NCBI GenBank assembly: GCA_964036665.1
Contig: OZ038531.1
Location: forward strand, 4,402,001 to 4,466,000
Origin: Gordius sp. MW1
Lineage: Eukaryota > Nematomorpha > Gordioida > Gordea > Gordiidae
Direction: 5' to 3'
DNA: 64,000 nucleotides
The translations under genes were made by a program, and so were the position numbers. Below, one piece after another: positions 53,873 to 64,000 of the stretch; within the stretch, counting starts at the first letter, position 1; every line of letters starts with the position of its first letter. A model generated the notes under the pieces. That model was not told the DNA's origin and made no database searches. It was given only the letters and a program-made list of their open reading frames with translations.

Positions 53873-55685
53873 GTAAAAAAAAGATAGACTATAATTTTAA
53901 TTATAATTAAAAATTTTAATGTAATTGAATTTTTATATAACACACTGCATTAAATATCAATTTATAATATTATGTTAATTTTTAAAATTATTTAAGTAAA
54001 TTATACTTTTCATTATAACAAAATCTTTATTTAAAAATATATAATTAAGAATTGTAAACATTTTTCAAATATTATTTATAGATCATACCCTAACTCTAAT
54101 GCCGGCTAAATTTTCTCACAAAGCTTTGTGCTATAGAGGCATAAGCCTGCAGCCTACTCATGATTTTACAAAAGATTTTACAAACTGCATCATCTTCAAT
54201 TTCAATCAAACTTTACAAAGCTATGTAAGCGTTGTATATCATTTTTGTAAAACATGTTATTAAAAGCGACACTGAGCTTTAATTAATTTGATGCTTTATA
54301 CTTGGCATGGGCGTAGCCAGGGGTGGGTCAGGGAGGGGCGGCTGCCCCCTCTAAATCCAATTTGTTGACATTTATTGAAATTTTGGCTAAAATTTTATAG
54401 AATGTTCATTTTGCCTCCCCAAAATATTATTGCCCCCCTCTAATCCCAATGCTGGATTAACCCATGATTTATGATATTATATAAAATTCCTTAAACCAAA
54501 TGTTTGGTTACCATGATTTTGTCATTTTTAAGGGGGTCTTTTAAATTAAATTCCATTTAATCTCATTTTTACAATTTTCATTTAGGTTTAATTTGGTGTA
54601 TATTTTTTACATAATGACGTCTAGGGCTAATACCTGACGTTTTCATATAATAATATCTAGCATGGGCTAAGCCGGGGGGGGGCATGGATAGGCGGCTGCC
54701 CCTCTCTAATTCCAAAAATTTGTTAAAATTAATTAAAATTAAGGCTAAAATTTTAAAAAATGATGACTTTGCCCCTCCCTAAATCATTATTGCTCCCCTC
54801 TAAATTTTAATAAAATGTTTATGGTTTGTTTTGTTCGAAATTAGGTTACAATTTATTAGAACCAAATATAATTCATTAGTTAAATATAGAACTTTAATCT
54901 ACATGGGCGTAGCCAGGGGGGGGGCGGCGGCCGCCCTCCACCCCCTAAATGGCGAGAAAAAAAATTTCAATGCAAAAAGCCTTAAAAATTAAAAAAATTA
55001 TGTTTTGCCCCCCCTCCCTAATTGAACTTTTGAACGTTTCGCCCCCCCCCCCCTAATCCGAAACCATCCGAAACCTGGCTACGCCCATGTTAATCTATCT
55101 AATTAATTTTTCTTGTAAAAATAGGATGAGGTGTGGAAGGTTTAACTTTAGAAATTATGGATTCACTTCTCGTTTCACAATTAATCATGAGCTTTTTAAA
55201 TTTTTACTCTTATATAAATTAGAGAACTCATTTGACGTCTACTTATATATCGTGGTTAGAAATTTCTTTGTCAGCTCTAATAGATTTTCTCAAAATCTAG
55301 ATTGTTTAGTCAGCAATATTGATATCATCTTCTCTATACAAATCCATGCTCGATATACAATCAACGTGAATAAATTTTAACCCAGTTATTCATTTAACTT
55401 ATAAACTTTTGCATATCGCCAATATTGCAAATTGGAAAAGCATACTTTTTCACAAAAATTATATGCGGAGGTCTGTGATGGTCTTATTAAGCTTGTTTTT
55501 ATTTTCTTACTACACCCGTAGTATTAACTCGTACAAGTAGGTCTAGAGTGTCGCTGATGTTTATAAAATAAAATTTGTGATTAGACCATTAACACTTCAA
55601 CCTTTATTAATTATATTTGTAATTCAACGGCTATCATTTCGAAATCTTAGAGCCTATTTTATGTATGCGTGCTATCTGATGCTTC
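53873..55685. repeat. AT-rich DNA with three CATGGGCGTAGCCAGG MITEs
   Basis: Members at 54306-54466 (right end degenerate), 54661-about 54800 (right end missing) and 54902-55089 (both ends intact: CATGGGCGTAGCCAGG and CCTGGCTACGCCCATG). G runs follow the left ends and C runs precede the right ends. The 97-codon frame at 55087-55380 has no known domain. Confidence 0.8.
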
Positions 55686-57395
55686 ATTTTAATTGTTATG
55701 CAATTTATGGGCTCGCTTTTTGTTGTCTGTTCGTCCGTAGTCCGTCCGTCCAACGTTCTGAATTGCTGGTTCGATACCCGGAGAGGACAAATTTTTTTTT
55801 AAATTAAATTAATATATTGTTCTTGTTAATACCATTGATAATATGACTTTTTGACCGTGTCCTGGCTACTGACCAATGAAAAAAATGACCATTGGGCGAA
55901 TTGATTCGAAATTTTTTTTTCGTTTTCGAATTGGTATATTAGGTTAAAATTGATAATTACCCTATGTCCTCACCCTTGAAAGGCCTATGCCTCTACTAAT
56001 AAGGGTCCCTGTGCCCCCCCCCCCCCAAAAGGCTTATGCCTTACTGATTAGGGTTCGTATCCCGGCGAGGGCAAATTCTTAATTGCTGGTTCGATACCCG
56101 GAGAGGGTAAAAAAATTTGTTCTCAAATTAAATTAATATATTGTTCTTGTTAATACCATTCATAATATGACTTTTTGACCGTGTCCTGGCTACTGACCAC
56201 TGAAAAAATGACCATTGGCCAAAGTGTGAATCGAAATTTTTTTTCGTTTTTTGAATTGCTATATTGGGTTAACACTGATAAACACCTATGCCCTCCCGTA
56301 GAAGGGCCTATGCCTCTACTGATATGGGTTCCTGTGCCCCCCCCCTCCTACAAAGCCTATGCCTCTACTGATGTGGGTTAGAATCCCGGAGAGGACAATT
56401 TTTTTTGTTTAATTTAAATTAATATTTTGTTCTTGTTAATACCATTGATAATATTACTTTTTTGCCGTCCGCTGGCTACTGACCAATGAAAAAAATGACC
56501 ATTTGCTAAATTGTGATTGGAAAATTTTTTTTCGTTGAATTGGTATATTAGGTTAACATTGATAATTACCCTATGCCCTCCCGTAGAAGGGCCTATGCTT
56601 TTACTGATATGGGTCCCTGTGCCCCTACAAAGGCTTATGCCTTTACTGATGTGGGTTCGAATCTCGGCGAGAGCAAATTAATTGCTATGCAATTTATGGG
56701 CTCGTTTTTGGTTGTCCGTCCGTCGTCCGTCCGTCCGTCGTCCGTCCACCAAGTTATTGGCGCCAGCCTTTTTTAAATTAAATTAATATATTGTTCTTGT
56801 TAATACCATTGATAATATGACTTTTTGACCGTCCGCAGGCTACTGACCATTGAAAAAAATTACCATTGGCCAAATAAATCGAAATTTTTTGTTCGTTTTT
56901 GAATAGGTTAACATTGATAATTACCCTATGCCCTCCACTACAAGGGCCTATGCCTCTACTGATATGGGTCCCTGTTAATTAAATTAATATTTTGTTCTTG
57001 TTAATACCATTGATAATATGACTTTTTGACCGCCCGCAGGCCACTGACCATTGAAAAAAATTACCATTGGCCAAATAAATCGAAATTTTTTGTTCGTTTT
57101 TGAATAGGTTAACATTGATAATTACCTTATGCCCTCCACTACAAGGGCCTATGCCTCTACTGATATGGGTCCCTGTTAATTAAATTAATATTTTGTTCTT
57201 GTTAATACCATTGATATTTTGACTTTTTTACCGCCCGCAGGCTACTGACCATTGAAAAAAATTACCATTGGCCAAATAAATCGAAATTTTTTGTTCGTTT
57301 TCGAATAGGTTAACATTGATAATTACCCTATGCCCTCCACTACAGGGGCCTATGCCTCTACTGATGTGGGTCCCTGTGCTCCTACAAAAGTTTTA
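55686..57395 (-). repeat. composite repeat array with ~202-bp tandem units
   Basis: Starts with ATTGTTATGCAATTTATGGG and GTCC repeats. B-box-like GGTTCGATACCCGGAGAGG pieces, poly-T, AATATATTGTTCTTGTTAAT and CCTATGCCTCTACTGATATG phrases follow. From about 56770 to 57395 three head-to-tail units of about 202 bp are nearly identical. A new core ATTGCTATGCAATTTATGGG starts at 56681. Frames here are repeat read-throughs. Confidence 0.9.
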
Positions 57396-58720
57396 ATTGC
57401 TATGAAATTTATGGGCTCACTTTCCATTTTCCGAATGTCTTGTCACGCGCCGAATGTCTTGCACCGAATGTCTTGTCCCGCTTTTTTTAACAGTATAGAT
57501 ATTGCTATTAATAATTTAACTAGTTTTTAGGTTCAAATCCCGGTTAATTTAACCAGTTTTTGGGTTCGAAACCCCGGTTTTTTTGACTATTATGATTGTT
57601 CCTGTTACTACCAATGCTATTATAACATTTTAGCCGTCCGCTGGCTACTGATTGATGGAAAAAATGACCATTGGCCAAAATGGGAATCGGAATTATTTTT
57701 TTCGTTTTTTTTTTTGACTATTATAATTGTTCCTGTTACTACCAATGCTATTATAACTTTTTGGCCGTCCGCTGGCTCCTGAGCGATGGAAAAAATGACC
57801 ATTGGCCAAAATGTGAATCGAAATTATTTTTTTCGTTTTTTTTGACTATTATGATTGTTCCTGTTACTACCATTGCTATTATGACTTTTTGGCCGTCTGC
57901 TGGCTGCTGACCTATGGAAAAAAATGACCATTGGCCAAAATGTGATTCCAAAATTTTTTTCTCATTTTCTTTTGACTATTATGAATTTATACCACATTTA
58001 ACGTGTCCTGGCTGCTGACCTATGGAAAAAAATGACCATTAGTCAAAATGTGATTCGAAAATTTTTTTCTCATTTTTTTTGACTATTATGAATTTATATC
58101 CACTTTTACCGTGTCCTGGCTGTTGACCAATGGAAAAAAATGACCATTGGCCAAAATGTGATTCGAAAATTTTTTTCTCGTTTTTTTTACTCTTATGAAT
58201 TTATATCCACTTTTACCGTGTGCTGGCTGCTGACCAATGCAAAAACGGACCATTAGCCAAAGTGAGCATCAAAATTTTTTTTTCCGTTTTTTGGCTATCA
58301 TTGACTTATAGAGTGTTGGTACTGACCAATGGAAAAAAATGATTATTGGCCAAATTTTTGAGTTTTTAATTAAAAATTGTTCAAATTCAACAAAAAATTT
58401 CTCCCAACAATTCTGCAAAATCTTAACATTGTGATGTTTTAATTTACGATACACTATATTGATAGAATTAGAAACAAACACAAAATTTGAAACCTCCTTC
58501 AAAGGTATAATGCTTTTCTATCCTTATAAAAGGTATTTGTTTACTAACATTATTTGATTATGACTTTTTGGCCGTCCGTTGGTTGCTGACCAATGGAAAA
58601 AAATGACCATTGGCCAAAATGTGATTCGAATTTTTTCTCATTTTTTTTGACTCTTATGTATTTATATCCACTTTTACCGTGTCCTGGTTGCTGACCAATG
58701 CTTAAATTGTACTTCCATTT
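57396..58720 (-). repeat. minisatellite array, minus orientation
   Basis: About nine units carrying GGCTGCTGACCAATGGAAAA and ATGACCATTGGCC, first of the GGCCGTCCGCTGG type, then of the TTTTACCGTGTCCTGGCTGC type. It ends with the leader 58437-58512 (inverse of 38258-38330) and a further unit at 58560-58700. At about 58290-58340 it contains the intact target of the hAT element at 6892. Confidence 0.92.
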
Positions 58721-59640
58721 ATAAATAATAAATTAATAGTATTTGTTGTAAATAATATGATTGCTACAAATTGTCCCATTAAATATTTTATGAGTGTAAG
58801 AAATTTAATTATATACTCAAAAATATTTACCACGTAATATTATGCCATTGCCCTTACTTTTCTCTAAATTTCTTAATCTTTTTATTTGAGTATTTAACTT
58901 TTATGTTTATTTTTCCTCATAATTTTTAAAAGTTCTCATTTACGTAAATTTTATTTTCCTATGCATTTTGATATCTTTTAGGGGGGGGGGTCTAATTAAA
59001 AATGGTTTTACCACTAGTATTTAGGTCATACTCATTTGTTGTGGTTAATTCGATTTAAGGATTAATTTATGTATTATTTATTTATAGGATTAATTTAATA
59101 TGATAAATAAATTTTATATATTGAAATGGAGCACGAATTTTATCACTATCAAGTGGTTAAATAAATAAATGGGCCTGAATAAAAATTCGCGATTATTTGT
59201 CTGGAGATGATATATAAATATTAAAAGAAAAAATTTTATCAACAAATAAATAAACATTAAATATTGGTTTAAGGAGTTTAGAGTTTATATTTAACTAGCT
59301 GACCGGGCAAACTTTTCTAATTTTTTTTTTTAAATGTTAAAATGCTTTTATTAGGTAAAATGGATACATGAAATATGTATCATTTATTTTATAAATAATA
59401 AATTAATAGTATTTGTTGTAAATAATAGGATTGCTACAAATTGGTCCCATTAAATATTTTATGATTGTGTAAGAAATTTGATTAATTGCCTTTACTTTTC
59501 TCTAATTTCTTAATCTTTTTATTTGAATATTTAACTTTAATTTTTATTTTTCCTCATGATTTTTAAAAGTTCTCATTTACGTAAATTTTCCTGTGCATTT
59601 TGATATCTTTTAACTTTTAAATTTAGATTTCAACATGTTT
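58712..59640 (+). repeat. two direct repeats of ~250 bp
   Basis: About 58712-58990 and 59382-59620 share TTATAAATAATAAATTAATA, GTATTTGTTGTAAATAATA, GGATTGCTACAAATTG and GTTCTCATTTACGTAAATTT. About 390 bp of unrelated AT-rich DNA lies between. LTRs were considered, but no TG...CA ends, primer site or coding remain. Confidence 0.75.
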
Positions 59641-60290
59641 ATTTTTCCTCGTGATGAGAAAAAATTTTAACGGAAATATTTGTTTAAAAATAGATATAAA
59701 TGATTGTACTTCCATTTGATATTCTTTTATATGTATCATTTATTTTATAACAACCCAATAATAGGTTATGTTGTCGTAACCATGATAAAAACAACTAATC
59801 ATAAAGCTTAACCCTCCACTCCCTCTCTCCCCCTTTAAGATAAAATTAATTGATATTTTGCATATAACTGAGGTGTATGTATGTATCGCTCATTATTTCG
59901 GGTCGAATTATATGGTAAGCAAGGGAAGGGTTGGCATCAATTCTCTTAATCGCTATCTCGCATTTACCCCGCGTTCGTGACGCGCGAATTGTGAATTAAT
60001 TTGCACGGAAATAACAAATGTATTAATTAAATAGAAGGCGTTCATATTTTATATATGCATGAGCATAGGCCAAATATAATGATTTTTACGAAAGTAATGT
60101 ATATCATTTACTAATTTTGGGAGTTTATATACCACATATATATGAGAGGCCTACTCTATTTAAAGGGAAAAAGATTAAATTAATAATTACTTCTTCCTAC
60201 GTGTTCCTAAAAGATATTTTACCCCTGGCCACCCTGGGCACCTACGGGTAAAGTTCCAAGCGAATCGGGCGGGTTGTTTCAGAACTTAGC
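59641..60290. other. AT-rich DNA, nothing recognised
   Basis: No gene visible. The last part (60235-60290, CTACGGGTAAAGTTCCAAGC) is the inverse of the leader DNA near 38030. Confidence 0.4.
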
Positions 60291-61080
60291 CCTCTTTTAA
60301 AACTAAAAGGAATTTTTTTTTAATTTTTTTTTTTAAATTAAATTAATATTTTGTTCTTGTTAATACCATTTGGCTGTCTGCTAACCATTAGAAAATATCA
60401 CCACTGGCCAAAGTGATAAATTTGTATAAATAATTAATTAATTATTAGGCATTTAATACCCCCTATTACCATTATCGCTCCTTCCCACCTTTCTCGCCCA
60501 TAAATTGCATAGCAAATATGATACATTTATACGGAGTATAGATAAGTCGTCCCCCCTTTCCTTCCCCTCCTCCCCTTCCCCTCCTCCCCTTCCCCTTCCC
60601 TTCTCCCCCTTCCCACGAGGGCCGAAGGCCCGAGTTTTTTTTTAATTTCAATTATTTAATTAATATATTGTTCTTGTTAATACCATTGATAATATGACTT
60701 TTTGACCGTGTCATGGCTACTGACCAATGAAAAAATGACCATTTTTTAAATTGTGATTCGAATTTTTTTTTCGTTTTTTTTAAATTAATATATTGTTTTT
60801 GTTAATACCGTTGATAAGATGGCTTTTTGGCCGTCCGCTGGCTGCTGACCAATGGAAAAAAATGACCATTGCCCAAAGTGCGAATCGAAATTTTTTTTCG
60901 TTTTTTTTTGACTCGTATGTATTTATAAACCGTCTCTTGGTACTGACCAATGGAAAAAAATGACCATTGGCCAAATTGTGATTCTAATTTTTTTTGTCTC
61001 TTATGTATTTATATCCTTTTTGACCGTGTCCTGGCTACTGACCAATGAAATAAATGACCATTGGCCAAATTGTATTTATT
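60291..61080 (-). repeat. composite repeat with inserted GA-rich element
   Basis: Composite repeat pieces (poly-T, AATATTTTGTTCTTGTTAAT, GGCTACTGACCAATG units at 60715, 60840, 60950 and 61030) are interrupted at 60436-60640 by a minus-strand GA-rich repeat. The GA element ends in the hairpin CGAGGGCCGAAGGCCCGAG. Confidence 0.88.
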
Positions 61081-62690
61081 TCATTGCTTAGGGCGGCATC
61101 TAATGAGTCCTAAAACAAATATATGAGCAGGACACTTAGTTACTAAACATTTTTTCATTACTTGTCATATGTCAATAAGAAATCAATTTAAATTTCATGA
61201 AAATATATTTTGTAATTTATCAAAAGAATATGCTTCTAAAATGCATGTGCTTAGCCAGGGGGGGGGGGGCAGGGGAGGAGCGGCTGCCCCCCTTTTTATT
61301 CAATAATTAGTTAATATTTAATATATAGTTACAGGTAACTTTTCAAAAAGTTATTTTTTTGCCCCTCTTTAAATCATTATTGCCCCCCCCCCTCTCTAGT
61401 TCCAATCCTGACTACGCCCATGTTAAAATGTATTAATTGCTATGTTTTAAATTATTAACGATTTTAAAATGACATTTTAATATCTTATATTTGAAAATAA
61501 GCAATAAATTGCGGGTTTGTTGAGATTTTAATGGAGATACTTTTAATAACCCCTCTCCCCCTCCCTATAAGATCAATAGTTTTTTCCACGCACTGGGTAA
61601 TATATCCTTGCCTAGAGGGATAGGGGGGGGGAGGGGTTGCACGATATTTTGCATATCTTATTTATGGTGTTTAAGAAAGATTGTGTCATATTTATTAATA
61701 ACTTAATAATTTAAAATTATATTTGTTGGCATTAAGCTTTAAAGTTACTCTACATTATTAACTATCACTCTACCCAAAGTGGTTCAAAATCAATAAAGTT
61801 TTTATTGTCAAAATGCGTGTCATCAATAATTTTCGCTTTCGATAATAATTATACCAACAATGACAATGTATAAAATTAGTTTCTAATAATGGTAGTTAGG
61901 ATTGATAAAATGCGAGGGTGGAAATGGGTTTAGATATTTCGGTCGTCCAGCGACCATTATCAATAAAAAAAAAATAAAAAAAGGTAACTTAAAAGTGATG
62001 TGAAATGTGAATTACCAATGAACGAGAAGGTGTCGACATGTTTATATTTTTTTAATTCGCAATTTGATCACCCACAAATCCGCCTTAGCAAATTAATTTT
62101 TTTTAATATTACTAATTCAAAGGATATGAGGAGATTCGTTTTAATATTTCTATCCCTAAAATGAGTATGTCACCTTTGAATATTACTAATTAATTATTCT
62201 TTTCAATTGAACTCTATCAAGCTTAATAGGAAATTTCAATGCGGTTTATGCATTATGATAGTGAATTGGATTTTACAAAGTTATACTAAGTTTTTTAATT
62301 GTTCTCTTTATCGTTAGTTGATTGGGATGGTATATGTTTAAATAATTTTTTTGCTAAGGCTTAAATTACGAGACTACTCGTACGTAACTTGGCAGGAGTG
62401 GGGCTAATATAGTTATTTAATTTTTTGATTAAATTTTTTAAGTTCATCAAACCATTTTTGGTAAATAAAGACGTAATAGAACTTTATTTATCAGAAACAT
62501 TAACTGAATCGAATAATACTCAGAAATACATGTGTGAGCATCAATCATATTGCGCATAGACTCACCATATCTAATTGACTTATAATATTGTAAAATTGAT
62601 TTTAAAACATTTGTCAGCCTTAGATTAGAAATATTGATATAGTTTATATCCGAATCATACACCCATGGTCTTCCAACGTTCTGACCCCGT
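61081..62690. other. AT-rich DNA with one MITE
   Basis: A CATGTGCTTAGCCAGG/CTGACTACGCCCATG MITE lies at 61244-61422, with poly-G left and poly-C right. A repeat fragment related to 44816 is near 61868. No gene recognised; the minus frame at 62447-62662 shows no motif. Confidence 0.5.
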
Positions 62691-63535
62691 CTTCAACGTT
62701 CTGACTTGCTGGTTCGATACCCGAAGAGGACAAATATTTTTTTTAATTAAATTAATATATTGGTTTTGTTAATAACATTGATAATATGACTTTTTGGCTG
62801 TCTGCTGGATACTAACCAATGAAAAACTGACCATTGGCCAAATTGTGATTCGAAATTTTTTTTTGTTTTGAATTGGTATATTAGGTTAACATTGATAATT
62901 ACCCTATGCCCTCCCGAAGAAGGGTCTCTACGCCCATGACAATATGTCTTCTTTTATTTGTATGTTTACGCCCTGAACTTCAAAATACATATTAATTATT
63001 CCCCTGCATAAAGACATTACTTATTAATTAGTGCTGTGCTGCATAAAGACATTATTTATTAATTATAAATGAGAGAATATCATGATAAATCATCATATAT
63101 GTTTAATTAATTGCTATGCAATTTATGGTCTCGCTTTTTGATGTCCATCCGTTGTCCGTCCGTGCGTTTTCCGTCCAACATGTATCTTAATTGCTGGTTC
63201 AATACCCGGAAAGGGCAAAAAATTTTTTTAAAATAAATTAATATATTGTTCTTGTTAATACCATTTATAATATGACTTTTTAACCGTGTCCTGGCTACTG
63301 ACCATTAAAAAAAATGACCATTGGCCAAAGTATAAATCGAAATTTTTTTTTCTATATTTTAAATATAGGCTATTTGGCCTTTTGCTGGCTACTGACCAAT
63401 GAAAAAAATGACCACTGGCCAAAGTGAGCATAAAATTGATTTTTTTTTCTAGATTATAAATAAACTTTTTTTGACTGTCTGCTAACCATTAGCAAAAATG
63501 ACCAATGGCCAAGGTCTAATTGGAAATTGGCTTTT
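62691..63535 (-). repeat. composite repeat pieces
   Basis: Three partial copies: 62691-62935 (B-box-like GGTTCGATACCC, poly-T, one CCAATG...CCATTGG unit), 63106-63350 (core ATTGCTATGCAATTTATGG, GTCC repeats, GGTTCAATACCCGG) and two further hairpin units to 63510. Confidence 0.85.
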
Positions 63536-64000
63536 CCAAGGTCATACCCTCTATTTGCGTTCCTTTCGTCATTTTGATTAATTTAAAAGTTGATAAATAA
63601 GAATGAATGAAAGAAAACCTATTCCTCAATAAATAAAATATTAATAAAAGTTTTATAGCAAGTTTTACAAAAATTAAACTTTTTAAATATTTGTATAAAT
63701 ACTTAACTAATCATTTTGCATTTTATACCCCCCTCACTATAGGCATTCTCGCCCCTTCCCACTTTTCTCGCCCATAAATTGCATAGCAAATATGCTACTT
63801 ATATACGGAGTATAGATGAGTTTCGTTCCCCTTCCCTCCTGTACGTCCCTCCCCCCTTCCTCCCCCCCCCCCCCTTCCCCCCCCCCCCCCCCTTCTCTTC
63901 CCCTCCTCCCCCTCCCCCTTCCCCTTCCCACGAATGTCGAAGGCCCGAATATATATGTATATATATTTTATTGCAGGTTTCCAGAGAACACTCTGTTTAT
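63536..64000 (-). repeat. GA-rich repeat with long poly-C/CCTT tract
   Basis: After 150 bp matching 17725-17880, a minus-strand GA-rich repeat (63718-63945) has the core complement, TATACGGAGTATAGATGAG and an unusually long C/CCTT tract (63820-63930), ending in a mutated hairpin (CGAATGTCGAAGGCCCGAA). The frame at 63737-63931 is only translated G-rich repeat. Confidence 0.85.

Noticed and set aside
55087..55380. 97-codon frame after the MITE at 54902
   Set aside because: No recognisable domain, composition typical of AT-rich noncoding DNA, no splice or start context supporting it.

Overview
This is an AT-rich (roughly 70% A+T by eye) segment of a eukaryotic nuclear genome, almost certainly from an invertebrate animal. 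The evidence is a long run of phase-1/phase-1 exons that each encode one six-cysteine EGF-like module, a secreted TGF-beta-prodomain-like protein, spliceosomal introns, and animal-type THAP/P, hAT, Mutator-like and RTE-like mobile elements. I cannot name the lineage from the sequence. There are no bacterial features (operons, Shine-Dalgarno sites, CRISPR).

Layout. 0-3 kb: CGGGC-rich hAT-type debris and a two-exon secreted protein on the minus strand (2278-3083). 3-6.6 kb: a TA-flanked MITE, AT-rich DNA and a weak diverged repeat. 6.9-13.1 kb: a nested structure. A hAT element (6892-13091, 8-bp target duplication CTCTATAA) carries a complete P-element-like transposon (7404-12115, 8-bp duplication TATATGAC). 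That transposon encodes an apparently intact 900-residue THAP-domain transposase in 12 exons, with mostly 34-41 bp introns. The hAT element itself sits inside a repeat whose uninterrupted copy lies at about 58.3 kb. 13.1-18.9 kb: composite repeat arrays, most of them inside a second, broken hAT element (14007-18902). 19-24.2 kb: tandem repeats, a Mutator-like transposase relic, and a decayed RTE-like LINE split by a hAT MITE. 25.3-26.2 kb: CGGGC-rich hAT MITEs.

26.96-48.19 kb, plus strand: 19 EGF-like exons, probably one very large gene for a secreted or membrane multi-EGF protein. All have AG/GT boundaries and phase-1 junctions, except one with a damaged donor. Exons 7-10 and 16-19 are copies of a four-exon block. 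The introns hold many MITEs with visible target-site duplications. 49.2-53.8 kb: three direct copies of a ~1.1 kb unit, each ending in a vestigial EGF-like C-terminal half. The second is interrupted by a 419-bp fold-back MITE whose termini match those of the full P-like element.

54-64 kb: CATGGGCGTAGCCAGG MITEs and long minus-strand arrays of the composite repeat. That repeat combines a CCAATGG...CCATTGG minisatellite, GTCC/GGAC runs, a tRNA-like head and the core TTGCTATGCAATTTATGGGC. No host gene is recognisable after about 53.9 kb. Relative dating is possible: composite repeat, then hAT, then P-like transposon.
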